Below are positions 8,683 to 18,448 of a stretch of 64,000 nt of DNA, piece by piece. Each line of letters begins with the position of its first letter. Position 1 is the first letter of the stretch. This DNA is from Planctomycetota bacterium. Lineage in GTDB: Bacteria > Planctomycetota > Phycisphaerae > Phycisphaerales > SM1A02. The notes under the pieces were generated by a model. The model did not search any database. It had not been told where the DNA came from and was given only the letters and a program-made list of their open reading frames with translations. Position numbers and translations under genes: made by a program. Where the stretch lies: the NCBI GenBank assembly GCA_026386795.1, contig JAPLMU010000138.1, positions 1-64,000 on the forward strand, read 5' to 3'.

Positions 8683-9420
8683 TCAGGTCACCGCCGCCAC
8701 GCCCGCCAAGATCGACCCTGCCACGAGGGTCCATCCATCGGCAAGCACAAAGAGGAGCAACTTGAGCGGCATCGAAACCATTGATGGCGGAACCATAAAC
8801 ATTCCCAGGCTCACCAAGATTCCGGCTACCACAAGATCAACCACTACGAACGGAAGGAAGATGCGAAAGCCAATCAGGAACGCTGTCTTCAATTCGCTCA
8901 AGACGAATGCAGGCACGAGGGTTGCCATATCCACATCGGCGCGCGTAAGTTTGGATGTATCGCTGACATCAACGCCACGATGTTCAAGCAACATGTACAC
9001 CGTCTGCCAATTGCCGCACGCGTCGATCTGCGCAAACATGAAGTCGCGCAACGGCTGACGCGCGGCGCCCCATGCCTCTTCTGGATTGGTAGTTGTGCCG
9101 TCCATGTATGGCTTCACACCGGCGTCCCAAGCGCGTGTGAATGTGGGTGCCATGGCAGCCATCGTGAGTAGCAGCGAGAGGCCGACGATCACCTGCGTGG
9201 GCGGCATTGCCTGCGCGCCGACCGCTTGACGCAGCAAGCCAAGAACCACTACAACCCGCGTAAAGCAGGTACAAAGCATGAGAATTGCCGGCGCAAGCGA
9301 AAGCACCGTGAGGAGCACGAGCAGGTCGACTGCGCCCTTGAATCCAACGCCCGCCGGCAGCGCATTTGCAGCGCCGGCCACGAGCGATACCGGGTCAATA
9401 CCGGAGTCGGCACCAGTCAT
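8683..9420 (-). CDS. fliP: FliP, flagellar export gate membrane protein
   Basis: A 245-residue protein with a short N-terminal part and four predicted membrane helices. Signatures include 'MLCTCFTRVVVVLGLLRQAV', 'PPTQVIVGLSLLLTM' and, near the C-terminus, 'LPFVVVDLVVAGILVSLGM'. FliP forms the pentameric core of the export pore. Its ATG overlaps the end of the fliO-like gene by four bases, and fliQ starts two bases after its stop. Confidence 0.95.
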   Translation of the reverse strand: MTGADSGIDPVSLVAGAANALPAGVGFKGAVDLLVLLTVLSLAPAILMLCTCFTRVVVVLGLLRQAVGAQAMPPTQVIVGLSLLLTMAAMAPTFTRAWDAGVKPYMDGTTTNPEEAWGAARQPLRDFMFAQIDACGNWQTVYMLLEHRGVDVSDTSKLTRADVDMATLVPAFVLSELKTAFLIGFRIFLPFVVVDLVVAGILVSLGMFMVPPSMVSMPLKLLLFVLADGWTLVAGSILAGVAAVT

Positions 9421-10073
9421 GAGGCACTGTCCTTTCCGCGTCGAAGATCAACGGTGCGCTGTGCTGATGCGGTGTCAGTATCGAGCGCAGCGCCGCGGAA
9501 CTGCGACGCGCCGGAGGCTGATGAAGCACCACGATCTGATGTCGAACCGCGTGCTTCCGCCATCGTCGCAGCCACCTGCGCTGGATCGGTCAACTCACTC
9601 AGCGTTCGCAATCCATCGCGTGCCTGCTCAACACAGAGAAGCCGCGGACCGAATCGCACCAACAAGATGTTCTGGCCGCGGCCCACCGAGTGGCGCGCAA
9701 TGATTTCGAATGCACCGCCCTGCATACGGGTAGCAATGCCGCTGCGTCGCAGCCACCACTTCGCTGCGAATGCCAACCCAACCACCACGGCCAACGCGCC
9801 GAGCATTCGTACGGCTTCGGCAACACCGCTTGATGTTGCAGATTGCCCGGGCGCGCGGACAGGACCGAGTGACTGTTGCTCGCCAGGCGATTGCATCGAA
9901 GCAACCACCGGCGTGCTCGACGGCGTTGCCATCGAATTCGCACCGATGGCAACATGCGCACACCACGCCGTGATCAGCGTGGCGATGATGGCGATGACTC
10001 GAGCACGCACCGCGCGGCGGCGCGCGAAGGTTCGCGCAAGCAGATGTCGGTCGAAAGGTAGTACTGCGGCCAT
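9417..10073 (-). CDS. fliO: FliO-like flagellar biosynthesis protein
   Basis: A 218-residue protein. A first hydrophobic stretch near residues 25-45 is followed by a polar linker and a second membrane helix ('MLGALAVVVGLAFAAKWWLRR'), then a small domain with 'HSVGRGQNILLVRFGPRLLC' that is characteristic of FliO. FliO helps FliP assemble. Position directly before fliP, with a four-base overlap, supports the call. ATG 10073 has GGAG 7 bases upstream and is preferred to the TTG at 10085. It heads the fliOPQR-flhB-flhA-flhF-flhG operon. The C-terminal tail is low-complexity. Confidence 0.75.
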   Translation of the reverse strand: MAAVLPFDRHLLARTFARRRAVRARVIAIIATLITAWCAHVAIGANSMATPSSTPVVASMQSPGEQQSLGPVRAPGQSATSSGVAEAVRMLGALAVVVGLAFAAKWWLRRSGIATRMQGGAFEIIARHSVGRGQNILLVRFGPRLLCVEQARDGLRTLSELTDPAQVAATMAEARGSTSDRGASSASGASQFRGAALDTDTASAQRTVDLRRGKDSAS

Positions 10074-10165
10074 CCGTGGCTCCAACCCCCTTCATCGGTC
10101 GAAAATCGGCAATTCCTGCAGATTGCGCGCAGAAATTGCGGGGTCTAGGGGCGCTTCCTGCCAAC

Positions 10166-11071
10166 TCAGGCGCCGCGCATGTCGATCATTCGAAGTGCGC
10201 CCGGGCGTAGTGCCACTTCCATCTGCTCCACCGGACCGCCCGCAACGGAGTCGCCGTCGGCCTGAATCATGGTCGGGCGGTCGAACTGAACGCGCCATAC
10301 CGAACCCTGCGCGGACCATGCGCCCGATACCGCGCCACGTGTCAGCGCCAGCCGAATCGCCCAGCGCACCATGCTCCAACCCCCGCGAGCCGGCAATACC
10401 ACCGCGTCAAGCAGGCCGTCTGCAGGGTCCGCGCCCCGTGCTGGATTCAGTCGAAGCGCATACTGCCGGGCGTTGGCAATGATCAATTGCCCTGCCGCCT
10501 CGATTCGGTCAGCGGGCGCATCCCCCAGTTCGCCGCTCTCCGCCACGAAGCCTGGCGCCTGCCAGTGACGCAGAAGTGCAAGTATCGGCAAGAGATACGT
10601 CAGATAGGTGACCGGCCCCCGACGCCTCGCCGCAAGGGCGGCAACCACATCGGCGTCGAATCCGGCTGACACCATGACAAGGAACGCATGGTCAGGGAGC
10701 CCGGCGCGCCGGATGACCCCAAGGTCAACGGATCGTTCCTGCTGAGCCAAGATTCGGTCCGCAAGGGCTGCCGGCGAGCATTGGAAACCAAACTCACGCG
10801 CGGCCAGATTCTCTGTCCCGGCTGGGACGATGGCGAGCGGAATCGACCCGCCAGCCACTCTGGCAGACACTGACCGGACTGTCCCATCGCCGCCGACTGC
10901 CACGATGGCGAGTGCGCCAATGCACGCCGATTCGAGGTCGGCACTGGAGGCATCGAGCGGCAATCGTGTGGGAACAATCCCGCGTGCCGCCAACGCGCTA
11001 CAGATCCGATCTGCCGCCGCGAGTGACCGGCCGCGTCCGGAGGCAGGGTTGGCAATAACGACTACACGCAT
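10166..11071 (-). CDS. Diacylglycerol/lipid kinase family protein (YegS/DgkB-like)
   Basis: A 301-residue protein with the N-terminal diacylglycerol kinase catalytic domain: 'VVVIANPASGRGRS', the nucleotide loop 'AVGGDGTVRSV' and 'LAIVPAGTENLAAREF'. The C-terminal half is the usual beta-sandwich. The family phosphorylates lipids such as diacylglycerol or sphingoid bases at the inner membrane; the substrate cannot be told here. ATG 11071 begins right at the conserved strand; a longer in-frame extension to 11353 would run into the divergent gene. It is divergent from the TPR protein with only 25 bases between, so their promoters must overlap. Confidence 0.82.
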   Translation of the reverse strand: MRVVVIANPASGRGRSLAAADRICSALAARGIVPTRLPLDASSADLESACIGALAIVAVGGDGTVRSVSARVAGGSIPLAIVPAGTENLAAREFGFQCSPAALADRILAQQERSVDLGVIRRAGLPDHAFLVMVSAGFDADVVAALAARRRGPVTYLTYLLPILALLRHWQAPGFVAESGELGDAPADRIEAAGQLIIANARQYALRLNPARGADPADGLLDAVVLPARGGWSMVRWAIRLALTRGAVSGAWSAQGSVWRVQFDRPTMIQADGDSVAGGPVEQMEVALRPGALRMIDMRGA

Positions 11072-11096
11072 CGATGACAAGCGTACGATCCGCGCG

Positions 11097-12323
11097 ATGC
11101 GCTTGCTCCCGATCTGCGCCACCCTCCTCGCCGCCGCGATTTCCGCGGGAGCGATGGCGCAACAGGACTTCAAACTCGACGACAGCGACCGATGGAAGGA
11201 ACTGGATGCGCCAGCCCCGGGCACCCCGGCCGCCGTGGTGCGCTTGGCGAAGTTAGCTCTGGCGAAGGGTGAGCCCAAGCGCGCCCTCGTACTTATGGAC
11301 GCGTGGCTCGAACGATTCCCCACCGACTCGCTCCGCCCGGAGGCGCTCCTCACCCGTGCCGATGCAAAGATGGCACTGAAGGAGGAATATGACGCTCTCT
11401 TTGACCTTGAAGAAATCGCGCGTCGTTATGCGTACACGGCTTCGTTCATCCCGGCGCTTGAACGCGAACTCGATATCTCGAAGATGTATGCGGGCGGCCT
11501 CAAGCGCAAGTTTTGGGGCACATTCCGTTGGGTGAATACCGACGATGACGCGCAGGAAATTCTGATTCGAATCCAAGAACGCCTCCCCGGCAGCGCACTC
11601 GCTGAGAAGGCCGGCATGGAGCTCGCGGATTTCTATTACGACCGCCGCGATATGTCGCTCGCTGCTGACGCGTACGACCTTTATGTGCAGAACTATCCGC
11701 GCTCACGCTTGGTGGACAAGGCGCGCCTGCGGCTGATTGCCGCATACTGCTCCGGCTACAAGGGCCCGCAGTTTGACGCGAAGGGCTTGCAGGAAGCCGC
11801 AGCAAAGCTCCGCGAATTACAGGCCACCGAGCCACAGATGGCAAAGCAGATTGGTGCCGAGGCAATCCTGCTGCGCATCTATGAAAGCGAAGCAGAGAAG
11901 CGGCTGACGACTGCTAACTGGTACTGGCAGATCGGCGACCCGATCAGTGCCGAGCGTGAGATTCGCGCGCTTGTGAAGAAGTACCCACGATCGGTCTCCA
12001 CGATCCAGGCACTACGAGCGATCAAAGATGTGCTTGCACAGTTGCCTGAATCCGTGCGCAAGTCAGCGCCAGATTACGCAGCGATCCGAGCCGAATTGCT
12101 GAAAGATTCGCGCGCCGCCGCAACCATTGGCCCCGGTGCCGAAGACATTATCGAAGAGAAGATCAAGATCGACGAGAAGTTCTCGACGCAATCCGGCACC
12201 GTTGAGATGCCGGAGAAGAAACCCGAAACACCACCGAAGGATGGGGCTGCTCCGGCGCCGGCTCCGGCTCCGGCGCCAGCGCCAGCTCCCGCTCCCGCCC
12301 CCGCAGCGCCGTCAAACAAATGA
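11097..12323 (+). CDS. Exported TPR / BamD-like protein with Ala-Pro tail
   Basis: A 408-residue protein. Residues 1-22 form a signal peptide ending 'SAGAMA' before Gln. It then has TPR-like helical repeats of outer-membrane assembly type, for example 'LLTRADAKMALKEEYDALFD' and 'AADAYDLYVQNYPRSRLVDK', as in BamD/YbgF proteins. The last 30 residues are almost pure Ala-Pro repeats. It lacks the lipobox of BamD, so it may be periplasmic. The TGA overlaps the ATG of the following lptE-like gene. An outer-membrane biogenesis role is inferred from these repeats and the neighbour. Confidence 0.7.
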   Translation: MRLLPICATLLAAAISAGAMAQQDFKLDDSDRWKELDAPAPGTPAAVVRLAKLALAKGEPKRALVLMDAWLERFPTDSLRPEALLTRADAKMALKEEYDALFDLEEIARRYAYTASFIPALERELDISKMYAGGLKRKFWGTFRWVNTDDDAQEILIRIQERLPGSALAEKAGMELADFYYDRRDMSLAADAYDLYVQNYPRSRLVDKARLRLIAAYCSGYKGPQFDAKGLQEAAAKLRELQATEPQMAKQIGAEAILLRIYESEAEKRLTTANWYWQIGDPISAEREIRALVKKYPRSVSTIQALRAIKDVLAQLPESVRKSAPDYAAIRAELLKDSRAAATIGPGAEDIIEEKIKIDEKFSTQSGTVEMPEKKPETPPKDGAAPAPAPAPAPAPAPAPAPAAPSNK

Positions 12324-12868
12324 ACTTCATGACCCGCCGCGCCCCACTCCTCTGCCTTGCGCTGATCGCCGCGCCGTTCCTGGTCAGTTGCGATGCCGCA
12401 CCCGCAACGGGCGAAGCCTCCGAGGGCTACTCGATGCGCAGTCGCTTTCCGAAGGAGTACCGCACGATCTCCGTGGCTCTCTTCGCCAATGACACCTATG
12501 ACCGCCCAATCAACGGCGAGTTAACAGAGGCGCTCATCAAAGAAGTGCAAGCAATCACCCCGTACCACATTGCTTCCGACGCCCGAGCCGACACTCTGCT
12601 CCGTGGAACGGTGAGGAAGCGAACGTTGCGTGAACTTTCCAAGAGCGTTAGCACCGGTCTCAGCGAAGAAGTGCTCTATGAGGTAACTGTGGACTGGGAG
12701 TGGATCGACCAGCGCACCGGCAAGGTGATTGTTGCTCGCAACAGCTTCCTCGGAAGTGCCCTCTTTGTTCCCAGCCGGCCCTCCTCCGAGCCCACCGATA
12801 TCGGACGATTTGCTGTGGTTCAGAATTTAGCCACAGATATCGTCGCAAATTTACAAGGAAACTGGTGA
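12320..12868 (+). CDS. lptE: LptE-like LPS-assembly lipoprotein
   Basis: A 182-residue lipoprotein: a hydrophobic signal ends in the lipobox LVSC with the lipidated Cys at residue 24. The mature part starts with 'TISVALFANDTYDRPINGELTEAL', the pattern of LptE (LPS-assembly lipoprotein), followed by 'LRGTVRKRTL' and a C-terminal 'NLATDIVANL' helix. LptE plugs the LptD barrel that puts LPS in the outer leaflet. Two other Lpt genes, lptF and lptG, are at 41-44 kb. The start overlaps the previous stop (ATGA). Confidence 0.8.
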   Translation: MNFMTRRAPLLCLALIAAPFLVSCDAAPATGEASEGYSMRSRFPKEYRTISVALFANDTYDRPINGELTEALIKEVQAITPYHIASDARADTLLRGTVRKRTLRELSKSVSTGLSEEVLYEVTVDWEWIDQRTGKVIVARNSFLGSALFVPSRPSSEPTDIGRFAVVQNLATDIVANLQGNW

Positions 12869-14979
12869 TTCCTACTTTTCCGACCGATCCTGCATATCGT
12901 TCCCGAGCACCCATGACATCCAACGACTCCAGCACTCTCGATACCACTGCCATTTACTTCGCTGATGAGGACCCCCGCAGCCGCGGTGGGAAGCCCGAAG
13001 GTCGCGGCGGTCCGCCGTCACCACTGCCCAAGCGCGGCGGCGTACTCACGTGGGTGATGTTGGCTGCGCTGCTCGGGCTTGTCTACGTGGTTCTCACTTC
13101 AAGCAGCACGCCAGGCATGAAGGTCTCGTGGTCGCAGTTCATCACCTACGCCAAAGAAGGCAAGCTCACTGGCCCAGTGGAAGTCACGGAATCGCAGGCC
13201 ATCGCAAAGCTCAAGGCCGGCAGCGTGCCCGGAGTGACCGAAGACAAGAACCCAACGCCAGTCACGGTTCTCCTTGACCCGCGCGCGATGGACACGTACT
13301 ACGCCGAGCTCCGCAAGGAAGGCATCGAATTCAATGTCAATGTCGGCAGTTCCATCATTGGTCAACTGTTCCTGACGATCATTGGACCGCTGCTCCTCTT
13401 TGGAGCGCTCATCTTCTTCTTGTCTCGCTCAATGCGAGGCGCTGGCGGCGGACCAGGTGGCATGCTCGGCAGCTTCGGCAAGAGCCGGCATCGCGTGCAA
13501 ACGAAGGAGAGCGTGAATGTCACCTTCGCTGATGTGGCCGGTATTGACGAAGCGAAGGAAGAAGTTTCTGAACTCGTTGAGTTCCTGAAGAATCCAAAGC
13601 GCTTTCAGAAACTCGGCGGACGCATTCCGCGCGGAGTGCTTCTTGAAGGACCTCCGGGCTGCGGTAAGACGCTTCTTGCTCGCGCCATTGCGGGTGAGGC
13701 GGATGTGCCGTTCTTCTCGATTTCGGGTTCCGATTTCGTAGAAATGTTCGTCGGTGTTGGCGCCAGCCGCGTTCGCGACCTCTTCAAGCAGGCCAAAGAG
13801 AATTCTCCGTGCATCATCTTCTTGGATGAAATCGATGCCGTCGGTCGGCGCCGCGGCGGTGGATTCTCGTCGGGCGGTCATGATGAACGCGAGCAGACAC
13901 TCAACGCCATCCTTGTAGAGATGGACGGCTTCGAGGCTGCCGATCAGGTGATCGTGATTGCTGCGACCAATCGCGCTGATGTGCTTGACCCTGCCCTGAC
14001 GCGCCCCGGTCGATTTGACCGCGTGGTTGGTGTCAGTCCGCCAGACGTTGTGGGACGCCGACAGATTCTTGGCGTCCATTCCAAGAAGGTAAAGCTTGGA
14101 CCAGATGTCAACCTTGACAAGATCGCACGCGCTACACCAAGTTTCAGCGGCGCTGACTTGGCGGCACTGATCAACGAAGCTGCCATCATCGCCACCATGG
14201 CCGACAAAGATGTGATCGAGATGGTGGACTTTGAAGAAGCGCGCGACAAGGTGCGCTGGGGCCGCGCAAAGAAGAGCCGTAAGATCGAGGAGCAGGAGCG
14301 CATTGCTACCGCCTACCACGAGGCTGGTCATGCGGTTGTGCAGGTGCTCACGGAAGATGCCGACCCGCTCCACAAGGTCACCATCATTCCGCGCGGTCAA
14401 GCAATGGGCACCACATTCAGCCTTCCTGAGAAGGATCGCTACGGATATGGCCGCAAGTACTGCGAAGCCACCATGCGCGTTCTCTGCGCGGGTCGCATTG
14501 CCGAAGCGAAGAAGACTGGTGACATTTCCAGCGGCGCCGGCATGGATATCAAGATGGTGACGCGGATTGCGCGCGCCATGGTGCTTGAATGGGGAATGAG
14601 CGAGCGTCTCGGTTTCGTCAGTTACAAGGGCGAAGACAGCCGCGAGGCGTTCATTCCTGAGAAGGACTATTCACCCGAAACCGCGCATCTGATTGACGAA
14701 GAGATTCGCCACATGGCTGAGCATGCCTTTGCCGACACCGCTCGCCTGATTGATCAGCACTGGAATCAAGTGGTTGCGGTTGCCGAGGCGCTTCTCAAGT
14801 ACGAAACGCTTTCGAAGGACGACGTGGACCGCGTCATGCGCGGCGAAGCGCCGGCCAAGCCCACCGTTGCTGATCTCTTAGGTGCAGAGATGGCAAAGGC
14901 CGCGCCGAAGGCTGTGCTGCCAGCTCCGACCACGAAGCCAGACGATGGCCCTGCGGGCGCAGTACCTGTGCCGGCGTAA
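12865..14979 (+). CDS. ftsH: FtsH, membrane AAA+ zinc metalloprotease
   Basis: A 704-residue protein: two membrane helices (about residues 60-77 and 166-186) around a periplasmic domain, then an AAA+ module with Walker A 'GPPGCGKT' near residue 265, Walker B '[12 protein letters not shown]', the second region of homology '[20 protein letters not shown]', and the protease site 'HEAGH'. FtsH degrades membrane and regulatory proteins such as sigma-32 and LpxC. I choose GTG 12865 because AAGGA lies 5 bases upstream and it forms a GTGA overlap with lptE. ATG 12913 is the alternative and lacks a ribosome site. A 10-base gap separates its stop from the convergent uvrC stop. Confidence 0.9.
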   Translation: MIPTFPTDPAYRSRAPMTSNDSSTLDTTAIYFADEDPRSRGGKPEGRGGPPSPLPKRGGVLTWVMLAALLGLVYVVLTSSSTPGMKVSWSQFITYAKEGKLTGPVEVTESQAIAKLKAGSVPGVTEDKNPTPVTVLLDPRAMDTYYAELRKEGIEFNVNVGSSIIGQLFLTIIGPLLLFGALIFFLSRSMRGAGGGPGGMLGSFGKSRHRVQTKESVNVTFADVAGIDEAKEEVSELVEFLKNPKRFQKLGGRIPRGVLLEGPPGCGKTLLARAIAGEADVPFFSISGSDFVEMFVGVGASRVRDLFKQAKENSPCIIFLDEIDAVGRRRGGGFSSGGHDEREQTLNAILVEMDGFEAADQVIVIAATNRADVLDPALTRPGRFDRVVGVSPPDVVGRRQILGVHSKKVKLGPDVNLDKIARATPSFSGADLAALINEAAIIATMADKDVIEMVDFEEARDKVRWGRAKKSRKIEEQERIATAYHEAGHAVVQVLTEDADPLHKVTIIPRGQAMGTTFSLPEKDRYGYGRKYCEATMRVLCAGRIAEAKKTGDISSGAGMDIKMVTRIARAMVLEWGMSERLGFVSYKGEDSREAFIPEKDYSPETAHLIDEEIRHMAEHAFADTARLIDQHWNQVVAVAEALLKYETLSKDDVDRVMRGEAPAKPTVADLLGAEMAKAAPKAVLPAPTTKPDDGPAGAVPVPA

Positions 14980-14989
14980 GACGAGCGAC

Positions 14990-16405
14990 TCACCCGTCCT
15001 CGCCGAATGTTCGCTTACGACGCAGAATGTGGTGGTAATGCTGCGCGAAGCGATGAGCTTCATCGCGGATCGATTGGCAGAGACGCAGCCCAGCGTTGTT
15101 GCGCGCAAGCCGAATCGGCTCGCTTTCGCGCTGAACATAGATGAGTTCTTCCTTCTTTGCCAGACTAATCACCATCGGCGGCTGCACATCAAGCGACTCG
15201 AACGCCTCGAGCGCTGCGTGCAACTGTCCAAGGCCGCCGTCGACAAGAATGACGTCGGGAAAGATTTCCGCGCCTTCGCCTGCCTCGCGATAACGACGGC
15301 TCACAACTTCGCGCATCGATCGATAGTCGTCGTTCTGCGCGCTTTCAATCCGGTAGCGACGATACGCATCCTTAAATGGGCGACCGTCAATGAAACAGAC
15401 CTTGCTTCCAACTGTCTCTGCGCCACCAAGATGAGCGATGTCAATCGCCTCCATGCATCGAATCGGGCGATCAAGTCCAAGCGTGCGCTGCAGACTGCGC
15501 GTGCCGACCGTTGGATCACCTGCAAAGATCGTGATTTCTGGCTGCCAGTCGTACTCTTCGCCGCTGCGCGTTTCGCGATCATCAAGTTTGGAGAGTGCGT
15601 GGATCTGATCGCGCAACACCGCCGCGTCCTCAAATCGGCGCTCCTCGGAAGCCTTCTCCATCTCCGCTTGCAACTCGCGCGTCAGGGCGCTGCGCTTGGA
15701 ACCAAGGAACCGTAGAAAGCGATCAATGTCACCCCGATACCGTTCCTTGCCGACAAGGTTTGCGCACGGCGCGGTGCACTGGCCAATCGAGTGCAAGAGG
15801 CAGGGTCGAAAGCGGCGGTTCGCAGGATCGTCAGACTTGATGTCGAGTTCACAGGTGCGGTATTGAAAGACTCGCTGCATGAATGTCACCGCACTGCGCA
15901 GCGCATGCACGCTTGTAAACGGACCGAAGATGCGCGCGCCGACGAACCGCTCATCCGCAGGATTGCGCGTGACATAGACGCCAGGAAATTCATCGCGCAT
16001 CGTGACAGCGAGGTACGGGAATGTCTTATCGTCGCGCAGCAGTTCATTGAAGCGCGGATGAATGTCCTTGACGAGGCGACTCTCGAGGAGCAACGCCTCC
16101 CACTCGGCTTCGCATTCAAGGACATCGAAATCGGTGACCACATCAAGCATTGGCTGCTTGCGACCGCCAAGATCCGCGCTTGCAACGAAATAACTCGAGA
16201 CCCGGTCCGGCAGGCAAAGGGCCTTTCCGATGTACAGCACGGTGCCGGCCGAATCCTTCATGAGATAGACCCCGGGAACTCGCGGAAGTGCCCGCGCCTT
16301 CTCAGAAAGTCGGCGAATTCGCTCAGAACGAGCATCCGCCGACCCAATCGGGGACGATTCCCGGGGGTCGGGCATATCAGGGGATTCCGGAATATCCGGG
16401 TGCAT
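14990..16405 (-). CDS. uvrC: UvrC-type excinuclease subunit lacking the C-terminal HhH domain
   Basis: A 471-residue protein with the UvrC order of domains: GIY-YIG nuclease ('PGVYLMKDSAGTVLYIGKA', about residues 43-62), a Cys-rich middle ('CTAPCANLVGKERYRGDID'), a UVR motif for UvrB contact ('EERRFEDAAVLRDQIHAL') and the RNase H-like nuclease with 'AIDIAHLGG' and 'ILVDGGLGQL'. It ends at 'RDEAHRFAQHYHHILRRKR' plus a few residues. Standard UvrC has about 600 residues and carries two helix-hairpin-helix motifs after this point; they are absent. Both nuclease centres look intact. It performs the dual incision in nucleotide excision repair. Confidence 0.88.
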   Translation of the reverse strand: MHPDIPESPDMPDPRESSPIGSADARSERIRRLSEKARALPRVPGVYLMKDSAGTVLYIGKALCLPDRVSSYFVASADLGGRKQPMLDVVTDFDVLECEAEWEALLLESRLVKDIHPRFNELLRDDKTFPYLAVTMRDEFPGVYVTRNPADERFVGARIFGPFTSVHALRSAVTFMQRVFQYRTCELDIKSDDPANRRFRPCLLHSIGQCTAPCANLVGKERYRGDIDRFLRFLGSKRSALTRELQAEMEKASEERRFEDAAVLRDQIHALSKLDDRETRSGEEYDWQPEITIFAGDPTVGTRSLQRTLGLDRPIRCMEAIDIAHLGGAETVGSKVCFIDGRPFKDAYRRYRIESAQNDDYRSMREVVSRRYREAGEGAEIFPDVILVDGGLGQLHAALEAFESLDVQPPMVISLAKKEELIYVQRESEPIRLARNNAGLRLCQSIRDEAHRFAQHYHHILRRKRTFGEDG

Positions 16406-16515
16406 GGGTGAAATTCTATGAGCCTGCAGGCGTTCAGTCTCCGTATACTCAGATTTCCTTTCAGGCCCAATGTTGGTGCCGGGACGATCGGATCACCCAT
16501 TTCGGAGAATCAACT

Positions 16516-16881
16516 ATGAACACTAAGAAGTTTGCCCTCGTTGCCGCTGGCCTCTGCGCCACCATGTTCTTTGCCGCCTGCGACTCCACCGAGAAGCAGA
16601 ACACCGCCGCCGGAGCCATGGGCGAGAAGTCAGCCTGCTGCACCGACGCCAAGAAGTGCGATACGAAGTGCACCGGCGACGCCAAGACCTGCACCAAGGG
16701 TGACGAGTGCTGCATGAAGAAGGCTGCCGCAACGACCCCAGCTGTTGCCCCAGGCGCAGTTGGCGACAAGAAGGAAGGCGGCTGCTGCGCTACCACCAAG
16801 ACTTCGGTCAAGACCGAGAGCTGCTGCCCAGCCATGAAGGACGGCGCGAAGTGCCCAGTCACTGGCACGACGAACGGCTAA
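16516..16881 (+). CDS. Small cysteine-rich lipoprotein, unknown function
   Basis: A 121-residue protein with a lipoprotein signal; the lipobox FAAC puts the lipidated Cys at residue 22. The mature part has twelve more cysteines, many as CC pairs or CxxxC steps ('SACCTDAKKCDTKCTGDAK', 'DECCMKK', 'GGCCATT', 'ESCCPAMKDGAKCP'), mixed with many lysines. I do not recognise a family. Metal binding or a redox buffer in the cell envelope is possible but unproven. GGAG lies 8 bases before ATG, a TATACT at 16444-16449 may be its -10 box, and a terminator follows at 16927. Confidence 0.7.
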   Translation: MNTKKFALVAAGLCATMFFAACDSTEKQNTAAGAMGEKSACCTDAKKCDTKCTGDAKTCTKGDECCMKKAAATTPAVAPGAVGDKKEGGCCATTKTSVKTESCCPAMKDGAKCPVTGTTNG

Positions 16882-16926
16882 TCCGTTGCAGGGCCATGAC
16901 GCTCTGCTTTGCTGATTGAAATTTCC

Positions 16927-16961
16927 GCACGCCCGCCGCGATGGCGGGCGTGCGTGTTTTT
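16927..16961 (+). terminator. Rho-independent terminator after the Cys-rich lipoprotein gene
   Basis: An 11-bp stem GCACGCCCGCC (16927-16937) pairs with 16943-16953 across a 5-base loop and is followed by GTGTTTTT. A degenerate copy of the right arm and T-run (GGCGGGCGTGCGTGTCTTT) follows immediately at 16963-16981, apparently a short tandem duplication. Confidence 0.8.
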
Positions 16962-17077
16962 GGGCGGGCGTGCGTGTCTTTGCCATGGCATTGAGTGCCG
17001 GCGAGCGCCGCGCGGCGAGCGCTTCTTCGCGTTTGCATGCGCCGCCCGGCGCCCCGTTCGGAGTACCCTCCCACGCG

Positions 17078-18391
17078 ATGAGCACTACCCTGCTACGCGC
17101 TGGTCGAGTGATTTGCCCGGTCTCCGGAATCGACGGTACTGGCGATGTCCTCCTGAGTGGCGGCCGGATCGCCGCGATCAGCATGAAGCGCGGCGAACTC
17201 TCCGCGGCCGGAGCCGAGATCGTTGACTGTGATGGTCTCATGGTGTGCCCTGGACTCATTGACCCACACGTGCATTTGCGGGAGCCCGGCGGCGAGCACA
17301 AGGAAACGATCGCCACTGGCGTCGCTGCTGCAATCGCAGGCGGATTCACCAGCGTCTGCTGCATGCCGAACACCACACCATGTCTTGATTCCGGGCCGCT
17401 TGTCGAATTCGTACGCCTACGCGCTCGTGAAGCAAACTTGGCGCGCGTGTTTGTTGCGGGCGCCGCGACGGTTGGGCGCGCTGGCGAACAACTGGCACCG
17501 ATGGCTGCCATGAAACAAGCGGGCGCCGTGGCCTTCACCGATGACGGAGACGGCATCGCAAACGCGCAGATGATGTTGCGCGTGCTGCAAATGGCAAAAG
17601 TGGTTGGCTGTGCATTCATGCAGCACTGCCAAGAACCAACACTCACGCAGGGCGCCGCCATGAACGCTGGCCCGCTGCAAGTAAAGCTTGGTCTTGGATC
17701 TTGGCCATCGATCGCTGAAGAATTGATGCTGGAGCGCGATGTCATGCTCAATCGCGCTGTGGGCGCGCGGTACCACGCGCAACATCTGTCCACGGCAGGA
17801 AGCACCGAAATCCTGCGCCGTGCACGTGCTGCCGGCCAACCCGTGAGCGGCGAGGCAAGCCCGCACCACCTGCTCCTGACCGACGCGGCGTGTGACGACT
17901 ACAACACGAACGCGAAGATGAATCCTCCACTGCGTACCAGTGCAGATGTTCAAGCGCTCCGTGCTGCTGTGGCAGACGGCACAATTGATGTCTTGGCAAC
18001 GGATCACGCCCCACACACCGAAGCTGAGAAAGCGCGCGATTTCGCTCATGCGTCGTTCGGAATCATTGGGCTCGAACATGCTCTTCCGCTCTATGTAGAA
18101 GCGCTCGTCACGAGCGGTGCCATCAGTTGGCCACGTCTCATTGCGCTCATGACCATCCAACCAAGCAAGCTTCTTGGACTTGATACATTGGGGCTTGGCA
18201 CACTGCGCATCGGTGCACCTGCGGACGTGACGGTCATCGATCCCGCTGCACAGTGGAACGTCGATCTTTCAGCAAGTGTTTCCAAGAGCAGAAACAGCCC
18301 ATTCCATGATCGATCCCTCATGGGGGGAGCGGTCCATGTATTCGTAGATGGAACGGAACGGCGGGCATCACTCGCCGCGCAAGTGGTGTGA
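17078..18391 (+). CDS. pyrC: Dihydroorotase, class I
   Basis: A 437-residue cytoplasmic amidohydrolase that closes N-carbamoyl-aspartate to dihydroorotate in pyrimidine synthesis. The zinc-binding 'DPHVHLREPGGEHKE', 'CCMPNTTP' and the C-terminal 'LATDHAPHT' are classic for the long dihydroorotase type; 'ASPHHLLLTD' supplies a further metal ligand. The start ATG follows a GC-rich stretch without a clear ribosome site. It lies 57 bases before the ACP gene on the same strand, perhaps by chance in function but possibly co-transcribed. Confidence 0.93.
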   Translation: MSTTLLRAGRVICPVSGIDGTGDVLLSGGRIAAISMKRGELSAAGAEIVDCDGLMVCPGLIDPHVHLREPGGEHKETIATGVAAAIAGGFTSVCCMPNTTPCLDSGPLVEFVRLRAREANLARVFVAGAATVGRAGEQLAPMAAMKQAGAVAFTDDGDGIANAQMMLRVLQMAKVVGCAFMQHCQEPTLTQGAAMNAGPLQVKLGLGSWPSIAEELMLERDVMLNRAVGARYHAQHLSTAGSTEILRRARAAGQPVSGEASPHHLLLTDAACDDYNTNAKMNPPLRTSADVQALRAAVADGTIDVLATDHAPHTEAEKARDFAHASFGIIGLEHALPLYVEALVTSGAISWPRLIALMTIQPSKLLGLDTLGLGTLRIGAPADVTVIDPAAQWNVDLSASVSKSRNSPFHDRSLMGGAVHVFVDGTERRASLAAQVV

Positions 18392-18448
18392 TCGGCTTAT
18401 AAACATCCGTAATTCGTACTGCCCCGCCGCCGCTACCATTCCGCCCTC

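Noticed and set aside
10086..10165. GCCGATTT upstream of fliO (minus strand) as a flagellar promoter
   Set aside because: No -35 TAAA at the right distance and no sigma-54 TGGC-N9-TTGC pattern either.
12240..12320. GC-rich tandem repeat as a CRISPR or VNTR locus
   Set aside because: It is the Ala-Pro codon repeat at the end of the TPR protein gene and stays in frame; no spacers.
16630..17805. A 391-codon minus-strand frame over pyrC
   Set aside because: Antisense to a certain dihydroorotase and without recognisable domains.
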